A stretch of DNA of 64,000 nt, from assembly GCF_000733925.1 (NCBI RefSeq), contig NZ_JPOO01000003.1:2108001-2172000 (forward strand). The letters run 5' to 3'. The DNA comes from Arenibacter algicola (GTDB lineage Bacteria > Bacteroidota > Bacteroidia > Flavobacteriales > Flavobacteriaceae). Positions 54,881-64,000 of the stretch are shown here, piece by piece; the first letter of the stretch is position 1; each line of letters starts with the position of its first letter. The notes under the pieces were generated by a model. That model was not told the DNA's origin. It saw only the letters and a list, made by a program, of their open reading frames with translations, and did no database searches. The translations under genes were made by a program, and so were the position numbers.

Positions 54881-54893
54881 CTGGAGGCACCAC
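54881..54893. repeat. attR: 13-bp copy of tRNA-Phe 3' end
   Basis: CTGGAGGCACCAC, identical to 42838-42850. There is no further tRNA sequence upstream of it, so this is an integration scar, not a tRNA gene. Confidence 0.85.
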
Positions 54894-54896
54894 CTC

Positions 54897-54926
54897 AAAA
54901 GCCCTTGATTTTCAAGGGCTTTTTTT
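54897..54926 (+). terminator. Native terminator of tRNA-Phe, displaced by the island
   Basis: AAAAGCCCTTG and CAAGGGCTTTT form an 11-bp stem around ATTTT with a T run. It lies 4 bases after attR; in the ancestral chromosome it would have followed tRNA-Phe directly. Confidence 0.85.
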
Positions 54927-55021
54927 ATTTTACTCCTTCTATTGCTTCGCTTTAAGGGCGGCTACCGTAACTACTGAACACTTAATTAATTGGAACTGGA
55001 TATTTGTCCAAGTATACTGTT

Positions 55022-56182
55022 TCACTTTTCCAAAAGTTCCGTTAGGCTCAATGTCTCCCAAATTATGCCTTCATAAGCACTTTCTTGGCCACCTTCGTAA
55101 AAGATACCAATATTTTTTCCATCCATAGCGGTTAAATCGGAATAAGCCGAAGGGCCGGAATAAATTTGTTTGGCAAAGGGCCAAGATTTTCCATCGTCCT
55201 TACTTAGCCTAATCGTCATATTTGCTCTTTTTTTATCATCGGCAGGATTGGCAAAAAGGACATATATCTGCTCCTCTACGTCCAGACGCAAGGTACTGGC
55301 CTGACAAATAGGCTCAACCAGCGCTTCATGATGGTGCATGTCTTTCCAAGATTCACCGCCGTCATTGCTGTAGGCCAATTGCCTACTAACCATTTTTCGA
55401 TCGTAATTGCGCATATTCAACATTAGACTATGATCTGAAAGTTCCACCACTTCACATTCATTAACCTGATCCCGAGGACTAATTCCTCCCAACTCCCATG
55501 TGCTCCCATGATCATCGGAAAAAATAACATGGGAGTAATATTTCTTGGTAACAGCCTCAATATGATCGCATGCAATCACCAGCCTACCCTTGTATTTGCC
55601 CCCTAGAATTTGGATCCCAGACCCCGGACCTGTGGCATACCATGTCCAATTGGGCAATTTTACATCCGAAGTAATTTCTTTTGGTTTACTCCAACTTTTA
55701 CCATCATTGGTAGATTTCAAAATAAAAACCCTTCTAGTATCCCCACTCTTTTGGTCAATAATATCCGACTCGTGATCCGTTCCCAAATTCCAGGTAGACA
55801 ATAAGAAAATATTCCCTGTAACCCTATCCACTACAGGGGAAGGATTTCCACAGGTATTTCCCTCATCGTGCCAAAGCACTTCCAATTTGCCCCAGGTTTT
55901 TCCACCATCCGTTGACCGTTTCATTACCAGATCAATATCTCCGGTATCACTACAACCATTTTTTCTACCTTCCGCAAAGGCCAACAATGTGCCATTATTG
56001 GTTGTAACTACAGCGGGAATACGAAAACATTTATAATCTTCATTACCTCCTTCAAAAACAAAATTCAATGCCTCCAAACTTTCCTGTTTTTCTTTTGGAG
56101 CCTGGGAAAATAAGGGAGATACCCAGAATATTAACAAGAGAATTAATAAACATCTATTTTTTAATCTGTTGGAATAAATCAT
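55022..56182 (-). CDS. Exo-alpha-sialidase (GH33 type)
   Basis: 386 residues with a signal peptide (about 1-26, PLFSQ) and a six-blade propeller. It has the FRIP motif (53-56) and five Asp boxes (S-x-D/N-x-G-x-T/S-W) at about 90, 157, 222, 272 and 327. Tyr347 and Glu243 or nearby are candidate catalytic residues. It releases terminal sialic or related ulosonic acids in the periplasm or outside the cell. Downstream of two FAD-oxidoreductase genes on the same strand. Confidence 0.9.
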   Translation of the reverse strand: MIYSNRLKNRCLLILLLIFWVSPLFSQAPKEKQESLEALNFVFEGGNEDYKCFRIPAVVTTNNGTLLAFAEGRKNGCSDTGDIDLVMKRSTDGGKTWGKLEVLWHDEGNTCGNPSPVVDRVTGNIFLLSTWNLGTDHESDIIDQKSGDTRRVFILKSTNDGKSWSKPKEITSDVKLPNWTWYATGPGSGIQILGGKYKGRLVIACDHIEAVTKKYYSHVIFSDDHGSTWELGGISPRDQVNECEVVELSDHSLMLNMRNYDRKMVSRQLAYSNDGGESWKDMHHHEALVEPICQASTLRLDVEEQIYVLFANPADDKKRANMTIRLSKDDGKSWPFAKQIYSGPSAYSDLTAMDGKNIGIFYEGGQESAYEGIIWETLSLTELLEK

Positions 56183-56241
56183 TCTGTTACTTCTTATAGG
56201 TTTTAATAATTAAAATATTGTATCATAAAATAATACAAGTC

Positions 56242-57918
56242 CTATTTTTTTTCCAAAATCTGCCCCTTGGCCAACAGGACGCCCCTTAATTTATCATAGT
56301 CCACTTCCTGTACCACGGCATTTTCATCGATAGCCAGCACTGCTGCCGCGGCAGCCGATTGCCCCAAGATCATGAACACTGGCTCCATACGTATAGATCC
56401 AAAGGCGATATGACTGGAAGATAAACAAACCGGCACCAAGAGATTCTTACACTCTTCCTTTTTTGGCACCAAGGTCTCATAGGAAATAGAGTAAGGCCCT
56501 TTGGTACTTACCCCTATATCCCCTTCGTTTTGGACAAAACCATCTGGTTTCACATAGCGCTGCACGTTATGGGAATCCATGGCATAAGATCCCATTCCTA
56601 CTGGTTTTGGGGTAGGACTTCTCTTCAATAGTTCATTTTCCGTCATAACGAACTCCCCTATCATCCGCCTTGCTTCCCTAACATAGATCTGGTGTGGCCA
56701 GTTACCGTTATCAGTAAATTCATCCTTTGCCAATCCCCATTTTTGCATCTCGGTCTGTATGTCCTCTGGGACCCTGGGGTCGTTGGCCACAAACCAAAGC
56801 AAGCCTTTTTGGTAATTTACATGCTCCTCTATGATTTCCTTCCTTCTTTCGTAACTTCCCTCTGGGTAATCATAGTTCATACCTATATTATCGCTGCTAA
56901 GCGGTCCGTGGTTGTTGGTATCCGTTTTATGGTTGGGGACGGCATCAAATTTCTCGAACCAATCCTTTCTTCCTGTTTCGAAGACCCTGGCCAAGAGTTC
57001 ATAATTCAAGGGATCATAATTGTCTGGTTTTGGAAAAGGAATCCTATTTTCAGGATGATTGGTCATGCACATACGGAAACAATAGGCTTGGATTTTATCG
57101 TCTCCACTATACTTTTCGCCTGGGTCCTCTCCCGAAACCCTAGGAAGGAGGCCGCTGCTTGGGTCGCCCGGCACTACATAAGGGGATATATCTGACGCAA
57201 ACCAGTGTTTGTGGTGCAAGACCCCGGTTTGAACCCCGTTCCACTCCTCACCATATACCTCTTTACCTTCACGGCCCACGTGATAACTTACGCCTGCCGC
57301 GGCCATAAGGTCTCCTTCATAAGTAGTGTCCAAGAACATTTTCCCAGAGTACTTTTTACCTGACAAGGTGGTAATTGAAACTATATTCCCATCCTTCATC
57401 TGTACCCCGTTTTTCCTATCCAGCCATTCATCGCGGTCTACGCGGATCTGCTCCTCGGCCACCAAATCTTCAAACACTTTTTCCGCTACATGGGGCTCAA
57501 AAATCCACATGGTCCTGTTCTCACCATCCATGGCAATAGTACCCTGGCCTTTGTTCCCGTACTCCTCTTTTTTCTGCCAGTTCCATGCTTCAGTAGTGTT
57601 GTAATGTTGCCAGACCCTGTGGTAAAATTCCCTGGCCAGACCCCCTATCACACTTTTGTCACCTGTATCCGTATAGCCCAAGCCACCTGATGACAAGCCT
57701 CCCAAATGGATATCCGGGGAAACCACAATAACCGATTTTCCGGAGCGCTTTGCTTCTACCGCTGCGGAAATGGCAGCAGAGGTACCGCCATAGATAATAA
57801 TATCGGCCGTTGCTATTGGTTTAGTCTCTTCTCCCGACTCTTTACATCCAGTTAGGCCCATAATTCCAAATATGAACAGGGCAAGGGTTAAATTAATAAT
57901 CTTTCTTTTTTGCTTCAT
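56242..57918 (-). CDS. Exported FAD-dependent oxidoreductase (copy 1)
   Basis: 558 residues, lipoprotein-type signal (MGLTGCKES). An FAD-binding Rossmann segment IIYGGTSAAISAAVEAKRSGKSVIVV follows, then GGLSSGGLGYTD. The FAD_oxidored/xanthan-lyase-like family occurs in Bacteroidota polysaccharide-use loci; its reaction is unclear. The 3' half has AYCFRMCMTNHPENRIPFPKP and SSSHIAFGSIRMEPVFM. A close paralogue lies next to it, evidently a duplication. Confidence 0.85.
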   Translation of the reverse strand: MKQKRKIINLTLALFIFGIMGLTGCKESGEETKPIATADIIIYGGTSAAISAAVEAKRSGKSVIVVSPDIHLGGLSSGGLGYTDTGDKSVIGGLAREFYHRVWQHYNTTEAWNWQKKEEYGNKGQGTIAMDGENRTMWIFEPHVAEKVFEDLVAEEQIRVDRDEWLDRKNGVQMKDGNIVSITTLSGKKYSGKMFLDTTYEGDLMAAAGVSYHVGREGKEVYGEEWNGVQTGVLHHKHWFASDISPYVVPGDPSSGLLPRVSGEDPGEKYSGDDKIQAYCFRMCMTNHPENRIPFPKPDNYDPLNYELLARVFETGRKDWFEKFDAVPNHKTDTNNHGPLSSDNIGMNYDYPEGSYERRKEIIEEHVNYQKGLLWFVANDPRVPEDIQTEMQKWGLAKDEFTDNGNWPHQIYVREARRMIGEFVMTENELLKRSPTPKPVGMGSYAMDSHNVQRYVKPDGFVQNEGDIGVSTKGPYSISYETLVPKKEECKNLLVPVCLSSSHIAFGSIRMEPVFMILGQSAAAAAVLAIDENAVVQEVDYDKLRGVLLAKGQILEKK

Positions 57919-57957
57919 TCTGTTTGGTAGTTAAATTTGATCTAAGAAAATTATAAT

Positions 57958-59640
57958 TTATTTTAGCCTTTGACGATCTTTTAGAAGTTGCTCCTTTAAA
58001 TTAGGGTAAGGCACTTCCTGAACACTAACATTGGCATCTATGGCAAGTACTGCCGCCGTGGCCGCTGATTGCCCCAGGACCATAAATACAGGCTCCATAC
58101 GGATGGATCCAAAGGCAATGTGCGTGGAACTTACACAGACAGGGACGATAAGATTTTGGCATTCCTCCTTTTTGGGTACCAATGCTCCATAGCTAATGGG
58201 ATAGGGCTTAAAACCATGTGCCTCCACATTGCCCTCATTCTGCACATATCCATTGGCATCCACATATCGTTGTACGTTGTGCGAATCCATACCGTAGGCG
58301 GCCAACCCAATGGCATCCTCTGCCACTGTTAATGCCTCGCAGTTTTTCTGGGTCATAACATAATCACTGACCATCCTCCTTGCCTCACGCACATAAAGCT
58401 GTTGTTGCCAACCATCGGCCCTTTCAAATTCGTCCTTGGTAGTACCCCATCTGGATGCCTCCTCCCTGACCTCGGCAGGTATCCTTGGATGATTGGCCAG
58501 GGTCCACATAAGTCCCATCTGGTAGTTCCTATGGTCCTCGATGATCCTTTCTCTTTCCGCATAGCTGGCCTCAGGATAATCATAGTTCCTGCCAATATAG
58601 TCGGTAGAAAAGCCGAACTTGTTGTTCGTATCCGTTTTTCTATTGGGCATACTGGAATTGATCCAGGGCAATAATGAATTGCCATAGCTGTACATCTCCC
58701 TTATGGGCCCCTTTCTGGCTTCGTAATTACGGAAAAGAAGTTCATAATTTACCTCGTCATAATTTGCCGGTTTCTGGAAAGGTATACGGTTTTCAGGGTG
58801 ATCCGTAAGACACATCCTAAAACAGTAGGCCTGTATTTTCTTATCGCCTTCCCCCTCCAGGCCCGGCTTTTCGTTAACATTTGGCAGGAGTCCGGATATG
58901 GGGTCCCCTTTTACAACGTATGGATCTACCCCTGGGATAAAGTTGTGGTTGAACGCATTTCTGGAAACAAGGCCAGTCAAGGAGGTATTTATGCTATTGG
59001 CCTGTACCCCGTTCAAGGTTTCCCCATACTCTTCGTTGCTTTCCCTGCCCACGGCATAGGAAACCCCGGCCGAGGCCATCAGATCCCCTTCATAGGTGGC
59101 ATCCAGAAATACCTTGCCTTTAAAAATCTTACCACTTTCCATGGTGATCGACTCTATCTTACCAGCTACTTTTTTGACCCCGGATTCCCTGTTGAGCCTT
59201 TCGTTGTAGACCATCTTAATTTTCTCCTTGTCCATCATGGACTTATAGACGGAAAGGGCAGCAGAGGGCTCAAAGGTCCACATGGTAGCCTCTCCTTCCT
59301 CGGTACGGGTTTGGCCCCCATCCTTATAATCAGATCTTTTTTCCCATTTCCAATTTTCAGGATCATCGTAATATTTTTTTATGTTCTCATAGAACTCTCT
59401 GGAAATCCCGCCAATGGCCTGTTTGTTCCCAATATCGGTCTGGCCCAGGCCTCCGGTGGTAAGTCCGCCAATGCGATTGGTTGGCTCTATGAGCACAACG
59501 GACTTGCCCATTCTACTACTTTGTATGGCAGCGGATACCCCGGCAGAAGTACCCCCATATATAACAATATCATACTTTTTGGTCTGACCATTAACTACCA
59601 TGGTCACAAAACTCAATAACAAACACCAAATTAATTTCAT
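57958..59640 (-). CDS. Exported FAD-dependent oxidoreductase (copy 2)
   Basis: 560 residues, a Sec signal peptide (about 1-18, VVNGQ) without a lipobox. Same architecture as copy 1: IVIYGGTSAGVSAAIQSSRMGKSVVLI, GGLTTGGLGQTDIGNKQAIGGISREFY, and the C-terminal SSTHIAFGSIRMEPVFM. Together they look like tandem duplicates that have diverged in location signal. No detailed substrate can be given. Confidence 0.85.
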   Translation of the reverse strand: MKLIWCLLLSFVTMVVNGQTKKYDIVIYGGTSAGVSAAIQSSRMGKSVVLIEPTNRIGGLTTGGLGQTDIGNKQAIGGISREFYENIKKYYDDPENWKWEKRSDYKDGGQTRTEEGEATMWTFEPSAALSVYKSMMDKEKIKMVYNERLNRESGVKKVAGKIESITMESGKIFKGKVFLDATYEGDLMASAGVSYAVGRESNEEYGETLNGVQANSINTSLTGLVSRNAFNHNFIPGVDPYVVKGDPISGLLPNVNEKPGLEGEGDKKIQAYCFRMCLTDHPENRIPFQKPANYDEVNYELLFRNYEARKGPIREMYSYGNSLLPWINSSMPNRKTDTNNKFGFSTDYIGRNYDYPEASYAERERIIEDHRNYQMGLMWTLANHPRIPAEVREEASRWGTTKDEFERADGWQQQLYVREARRMVSDYVMTQKNCEALTVAEDAIGLAAYGMDSHNVQRYVDANGYVQNEGNVEAHGFKPYPISYGALVPKKEECQNLIVPVCVSSTHIAFGSIRMEPVFMVLGQSAATAAVLAIDANVSVQEVPYPNLKEQLLKDRQRLK

Positions 59641-59740
59641 AGAATAATTTATTACTTTTTTAAGGGAATTTTATACAAATATCTCTGCCCTTCAATTTTA
59701 TATATGCCACAACTAAAACCTAAATTCCATTAACAGTAAA

Positions 59741-60766
59741 CTAAAAAATTAGGGATTGGTCCTTGGGTTCCAAGGGTAAAAAATCGACATCCAAAAAACC
59801 TCCACTGGCATTATCATCGGTTACTATTTGCGGTTTTCCTTTAATCGATTCCACTGAAAAACGATGGATATGACCTGCAAATACACCCAATAGATTTGGA
59901 GCGGAAAAGACTGCCCTATGAAAATCGAAGGTAGTTTCCGAATGACCTGCTTCTGGCCATTTTAATCGTCCTTCCAACTCAAAATTCTGATCGGAAGAAG
60001 CCCCCCAATCAGGATTGCCGCATCCGAAGGAAATAGATCTCCCTGGGGCGTACATTGGTATATGCACCAAAAGCACTAGCGGTACCTCGCTTGAAACCTG
60101 TTCTTTAAAAAAGTCCAACTGCTCCTTATTTATCTGATAGGTGGAATTGTCGATCGCCAAGAATCGAATTCCTTTTATATCGTATGCCGCCATTAACGGA
60201 TGATTGCCTTGATATAAGGGAAGCAATCTTTCCTTGATCCATTTGTCCCTCAAATCTTCCAGTGTTCCCTCCATGCCCTCATAATGCCAATCGTGATTGC
60301 CAGCGACATAAATATAGGGGATATCCACTTCTTTTAATTTGGCCAGCACCCATTCAACGGCAGCTTCCGATGGAAAACTAAAAATATCTCCAATTAAAGT
60401 GATCAAATCCGCCTTGGATTCTTTAGCGAAATCCAAAGCTGCTGCGAATGCCAGTTCCGGGTTTGTCGCTTCTCCAGTTTTAAAATGTTTGGTCTGATTG
60501 TAGGCCTTGGCCATACGTCCACTGTACATGGCGTACGGAACACCGCGCTCGTCGTCCATAAAGAGGTGAGTGTCGGCTATATGAACAATCTTTATAGATT
60601 CCTTGATAGCCTCTGAAAAAAATTGAAGCTTGTTTTCCGAAACAGTAACACAAAATGGGATACCTTTTTCGAAGGGCTGCACAGGCATATCCTTTGACGA
60701 ATACTTGGTAAGCCCCAACCCTATTGATGCTGTGGCTGCATTCTTAAAAAATAATCGACGTTTCAT
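59741..60766 (-). CDS. Tat-exported calcineurin-like metallophosphoesterase
   Basis: 341 residues. A twin-arginine leader (KRRLFFKNAATASIGLGL) suggests folded export. The metallophosphoesterase motifs are in order: HIADTHLF (DxH), IGDIFSF (GD), VAGNHDW (GNHD), LLVHIPMY and FAGHIHRF (GHxH). It would hydrolyse phosphate esters in the periplasm. It lies upstream of the oxidoreductases on the same strand, and probably belongs to the same locus. Confidence 0.9.
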   Translation of the reverse strand: MKRRLFFKNAATASIGLGLTKYSSKDMPVQPFEKGIPFCVTVSENKLQFFSEAIKESIKIVHIADTHLFMDDERGVPYAMYSGRMAKAYNQTKHFKTGEATNPELAFAAALDFAKESKADLITLIGDIFSFPSEAAVEWVLAKLKEVDIPYIYVAGNHDWHYEGMEGTLEDLRDKWIKERLLPLYQGNHPLMAAYDIKGIRFLAIDNSTYQINKEQLDFFKEQVSSEVPLVLLVHIPMYAPGRSISFGCGNPDWGASSDQNFELEGRLKWPEAGHSETTFDFHRAVFSAPNLLGVFAGHIHRFSVESIKGKPQIVTDDNASGGFLDVDFLPLEPKDQSLIF

Positions 60767-60876
60767 CTATTCGCAATTGTTATTTTATACCATCCAGGAA
60801 AGGCTCTAAAAATTGGCCCAAGCTGTATTTAATGGTTAAAATAACATAAATAACAATACCTCCGAATTTCAGAAGA

Positions 60877-62187
60877 TCATAAAACTAAATTCCCTGCAAG
60901 CTGCTTCAAGATAATTTCGGACAACTTTGCTTGAAATTTGGCATTGCTATGACGCACCTTTGCATTGATATAATTTAATTGTGCCGTCCTAAATTCGATG
61001 GTTGGGATGATACCGATTCTGTATTTCTCTACAGTAATCTCCATATTTTCCTGGGCAATGGCCTCATTTTTGCCTTCCAATTCTATGAGGCTAATATTGG
61101 TCAGGTAGGTTTGATAAGTGGTATTCACCAGGGACATTAGTTCTTGTGTTCTTTGGGCAATGGCCACTTCCGAGTTTTCAATTTGAATCTTGGCTATTTT
61201 CTCATTTCGATTTTGATTAAAACCATCAAAAACATTCAGGCTTGCACCAAAACCATAGTTCCACCCCCTTGAATTTGAATTGGTGGTAAAACCCAAACTG
61301 GATTCGGTACGTCCAAAATTATAGCCTGTACTGGCAAAAATGGTAGGATAGCGCAACGCCTTGGTTTGTTTTAATTCCAGTTCACTTATCCTTTTGTTGA
61401 TCTGTTCCACCTGAAGGGTCGGGTTTTCTTTCTCCACTAGGGTTTCTAGTTCGGGCAATTGCAGTGCTTGATCTACAAAAATTTCGGGTACTACCTCAAA
61501 ATCGATCTTTAGATCACGTGCCAGATATTCGTTCAATTGAACCTTGGTATTAACATATAACTCCTTTTGCCGCTGCATTAAGGTTTCATCCGTATTTAAA
61601 TCTACCTGGGCGTTAAGCACTTCCAATTTTGAGGCTTTCCCAATGGTAAAGCGATTATGGGCCAGATCCACCCTTTGTTCAGAAATAATAATGGTACTGT
61701 CCAAAGCCGTAAGTTGCTGTTTCTGCTGTACAAGGTCAAAGTAGGTAATCATCACCTCTCCTACCTTGTTAAGGATTACCTGTTTTAATTGGGCCTCTCC
61801 CAATTTCTGGGTTTCTTTTAGCTGCTCATAATCCGCAAACATTCTTAAACCATCAAACAAGGTCCAATCCATGGCAATTCCGTAGTTGAGACTATTGTTT
61901 TTGGCATTGTCCCTTTCCACAACACTTCCATCAGATCTGGTCTGGCTTAAATACTGCACGCTATTATTATCGATTAAATTTAGGCCTACCTGAGGAAGCA
62001 TCCCTGCATTTCCCACACTTACCGAAACCTCATCTATTTGCAGTTCATTGGCCGCAATCTTTATCTGATAATTGTTCTCCAAGGCAATTTGGACGGCTTC
62101 CTCTACTGTAAGAATATCCTGCGCATTAATGAGGTTGGTTAAGCTAAGGAAAACAAATAGTATGGTAGCGTAATTATAGTTGTACAT
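60877..62187 (-). CDS. TolC-family outer-membrane efflux protein
   Basis: 436 residues from the ATG at 62187; the longer frame reaches into the RND gene and lacks a signal peptide at its start. Signal peptide about 1-22 (NLINAQ), then two outer-membrane-efflux repeats with the typical AVQIALENNYQIKIA opening. It begins one base after the RND stop and completes a tripartite exporter with it. Confidence 0.93.
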   Translation of the reverse strand: MYNYNYATILFVFLSLTNLINAQDILTVEEAVQIALENNYQIKIAANELQIDEVSVSVGNAGMLPQVGLNLIDNNSVQYLSQTRSDGSVVERDNAKNNSLNYGIAMDWTLFDGLRMFADYEQLKETQKLGEAQLKQVILNKVGEVMITYFDLVQQKQQLTALDSTIIISEQRVDLAHNRFTIGKASKLEVLNAQVDLNTDETLMQRQKELYVNTKVQLNEYLARDLKIDFEVVPEIFVDQALQLPELETLVEKENPTLQVEQINKRISELELKQTKALRYPTIFASTGYNFGRTESSLGFTTNSNSRGWNYGFGASLNVFDGFNQNRNEKIAKIQIENSEVAIAQRTQELMSLVNTTYQTYLTNISLIELEGKNEAIAQENMEITVEKYRIGIIPTIEFRTAQLNYINAKVRHSNAKFQAKLSEIILKQLAGNLVL

Positions 62188-62188
62188 T

Positions 62189-64000
62189 TTAATAGGATTC
62201 GAGGACTTTAAACTCAGGATGTTGTTTTTTCTCCCTGGACCATAGGAAATACAAGGCCGGGATAACAAATAATGTCAGCACCAAGGAAAACATGGTTCCG
62301 CCAATAATTACGACCCCCATACCTATACGGCTGGTTGAGGCCGCACCTAAGGACAAGGCTATGGGCAAGGCTCCCAAGGCAATGGTTAGACTGGTCATGA
62401 GAATGGGTCTTAATCTGGATTCCGAGGCTTTTAAAACGGCCTCCAATTTAGACATCCCTTCTTCCCTAAGTTGATTGGCAAATTCAACTATCAAAATACC
62501 ATTCTTGGTAACCAGTCCAATCAACATTATGGTACCTATTTGGCTAAAGATATTCCAGGTCTGGCCAAAAAGCCATAGGGAAAACATAGCCCCGGCCACG
62601 GCCATAGGCACTGTTAGAATTATAATTATTGGATCTATAAAACTTTCAAATTGGGCAGCCAATATCAGAAATATTAGAAGCAGGGCAAGGCCAAAAGCAA
62701 ACAGGGTATTGGAACTGCTCTCCACAAAATCCCTGGATTCCCCACCTAAATCCGTAGTAAAGCTTTCATCCAGTACTTTTTCCTTAATTTCTTCCATGGC
62801 GGCTATCCCATCGCTAAGGCTTTTCCCGGGAGCAAGGTTTGCAAAAACCGTTGCCGAAGTATACCTGTTGTTGTGAAATAACTGGGGCGGACTACTATGT
62901 TCTGTTGTGGCAACGAGATTGTCCAATTGAATTAAGAGACCGTCCTTGTTCTTTACAAATATGGAAGTAAGATCCAAAGGTGCGTCTCGGTCCTTTTTGT
63001 CGAATTGGCCAATAACCTGATATTGCTTACCATTCATTAAAAAATATCCAAACCGTTGCCCGCTGAGGGATAATTGCAAAGTTTGGGCCACGTCCAGTAC
63101 CGAAACCCCTAAGCTTTCCGCTTTTTCCCTATTTATGGTTACATAGAGTTCGGGTTTATCAAATTTCAGGTTTACATCGGTAAAGGAAAAAGTTTCACTT
63201 TTTTCCGCTTCCTCCATGAATTCCGGAATTTTTTCCTTGAGCTTTTCAAAATTCTGCGCTTGTATTATATATTGTATTGGCGCTCCTCCACGGCGATTTA
63301 CTGCTATTGTTGGCCTCTCTGACACATTGGATTTTCCGCCAACATAAGCTTTTGCCCATCTCCCAAGATCCTCTGCTATTTCCTTTTGTGACCGCTCCCT
63401 TTCATTTGGTTCTACAAGTGCAATATTTGCACGGCCACTATTCACCGAGGAAGTTGTGCCGAAGCCGGGGGAAGTGAGTACCAAACTCACCTTTTTTTCC
63501 GGGATAGAGTCGTTGATCAGGTTTGTAATATCATCCATTAGGCGATCCATATATTCATAGGAAGAACCTTCCGGCGCTGTAACGCTCAAACGAATAAAAC
63601 TACGATCGTCATAAGGGGCGGTTTCTTTTTGAAGCAGTCCATAGAAAAGGGCAATAAGGCCTATACATGCCAATAATATTGGAAAACTCATCCATTTCCT
63701 TTTCATAAAAGCGCCCAATGCATTTGCATAGGATTCATTCATTTTCACAAAATAGCGCTCCGTGAAATTATAGAATTTGGAATGGCTCTGCTTCCCTGGT
63801 TTTATTAGATATGCGTTTAGCATTGGAGTCAAGGTAAGGGAGACAAAGGCAGACACCAATACCGCCGAACCCAGGACGACTCCAAATTCCCTGAACAACC
63901 TTCCCACAAAACCCTCTAGGAATATAACGGGGAGGAAAACCGCCGCAAGGGTAATGGATATGGATATTACCGCAAAGAAAATCTCGTTGGATCCTTTTAT
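62189..64000 (-). CDS. RND efflux permease (HAE1/AcrB type), 5' part beyond window
   Basis: The reading frame continues without a stop to 64000, so the N-terminal part and start are outside. The visible 603 or so residues cover the second half: FLPVIFLEGFVGRLFREFG (TM region), the second periplasmic domain, then LVTKNGILIVEFANQLREEGMSKLEAVLKAS and SRLRPILMTSLTIALGALP, typical of AcrB TM10-11. Proton-driven export of drugs or lipids through TolC. A frame starting at 63907 (GTG) is only an internal artefact. Confidence 0.95.
   Translation of the reverse strand: MKGSNEIFFAVISISITLAAVFLPVIFLEGFVGRLFREFGVVLGSAVLVSAFVSLTLTPMLNAYLIKPGKQSHSKFYNFTERYFVKMNESYANALGAFMKRKWMSFPILLACIGLIALFYGLLQKETAPYDDRSFIRLSVTAPEGSSYEYMDRLMDDITNLINDSIPEKKVSLVLTSPGFGTTSSVNSGRANIALVEPNERERSQKEIAEDLGRWAKAYVGGKSNVSERPTIAVNRRGGAPIQYIIQAQNFEKLKEKIPEFMEEAEKSETFSFTDVNLKFDKPELYVTINREKAESLGVSVLDVAQTLQLSLSGQRFGYFLMNGKQYQVIGQFDKKDRDAPLDLTSIFVKNKDGLLIQLDNLVATTEHSSPPQLFHNNRYTSATVFANLAPGKSLSDGIAAMEEIKEKVLDESFTTDLGGESRDFVESSSNTLFAFGLALLLIFLILAAQFESFIDPIIIILTVPMAVAGAMFSLWLFGQTWNIFSQIGTIMLIGLVTKNGILIVEFANQLREEGMSKLEAVLKASESRLRPILMTSLTIALGALPIALSLGAASTSRIGMGVVIIGGTMFSLVLTLFVIPALYFLWSREKKQHPEFKVLESY

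Larger units (their letters stand above)
42838..54893. mobile_element. Genomic island integrated at tRNA-Phe
   Basis: A 12,043-bp unit between direct repeats CTGGAGGCACCAC. It includes a tyrosine integrase next to the right repeat, an excisionase-like HTH gene, a replication-like gene, cargo (TPR/GreAB-C/PIN and HEPN-like genes) and an inserted IS21 element. Excision would restore the tRNA directly followed by the terminator at 54897-54926. No relaxase, type IV secretion or phage structural gene is visible, so it is not self-transmissible by recognisable means. Confidence 0.88.
54691..55021. other. Right island end: integrase promoter, arm repeats, attR
   Basis: 331 bases without a gene: the AGGGTGCT pair (54730, 54742), two GTTAACTC copies 16 bases apart (54804, 54820), attR (54881-54893) and a terminator (54897-54926). 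After that about 95 bases carry no recognised feature. Confidence 0.75.

Noticed and set aside
54881..54893. Second tRNA-Phe gene
   Set aside because: Only the last 13 bases match; no D arm, anticodon or 5' acceptor strand upstream.
58798..59619. 273-codon open frame on the plus strand
   Set aside because: Antisense to the FAD-oxidoreductase gene, which has clear family motifs; translation has no recognisable domain.

Overview
The window looks like a chromosome segment of a marine-type Flavobacteriaceae member (Bacteroidota). The evidence is the low G+C content, genes without Shine-Dalgarno sequences but with TAnnTTTG-type -7 boxes, the coaX/OMP/TPR/LptC/CorC/PpiD cluster, class II HMG-CoA reductase beside a GYDIA-type GHMP kinase, HYC_CC_PP and TonB-receptor genes, and Tat/Sec-exported catabolic enzymes. 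It is mostly a core-genome backbone interrupted by two insertion sequences and one tRNA-targeted genomic island.

Left half (1-34.9 kb): groES-groEL; a minus-strand metal-linked set (HMA protein, TonB receptor, HYC_CC_PP protein); a GAF/fRMsr-like protein; purH; the rod-shape operon mreB-mreC-mreD-pbp2-rodA; a DNA/RNA endonuclease; a methionine-sulfoxide/redox set (msrB, msrA, GNAT, selO, small unknown); an IS1182-family element (about 17.59-19.36 kb) with hairpin ends; a C-terminal processing protease; surE-small membrane protein-lpxB; a C40 peptidase and ComEC; a peptide-use cluster (two POT transporters and a DPP4-like peptidase); and a mevalonate pair (HMG-CoA reductase, GHMP kinase).

Middle (34.9-42.85 kb): a long minus-strand run coaX > OMP > TPR > lptC > small membrane protein > CorC/HlyC-type protein > PpiD foldase, concerned with envelope biogenesis, followed by tRNA-Phe.

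Genomic island (42.84-54.89 kb): a 13-bp direct repeat (CTGGAGGCACCAC), the 3' end of tRNA-Phe, occurs again 12,043 bp downstream next to a tyrosine integrase, so a discrete element has integrated at tRNA-Phe. It carries integrase, an unknown 333-aa protein, an excisionase-like HTH protein, a replication-like protein, and as cargo a 1244-aa TPR/GreAB-C/PIN protein followed by a HEPN-like (R-x4-H) protein. This pair is most likely a nuclease-based conflict (defence) system. An IS21-family element has inserted into the left part of the island. Paired AGGGTGCT repeats with identical 12-bp spacing lie at both island ends and are candidate integrase arm sites.

Right end (54.9-64 kb): sialidase (GH33), two paralogous exported FAD-dependent oxidoreductases and a Tat-exported metallophosphoesterase, probably a glycan-use locus, then a TolC-RND efflux operon that runs off the window edge.
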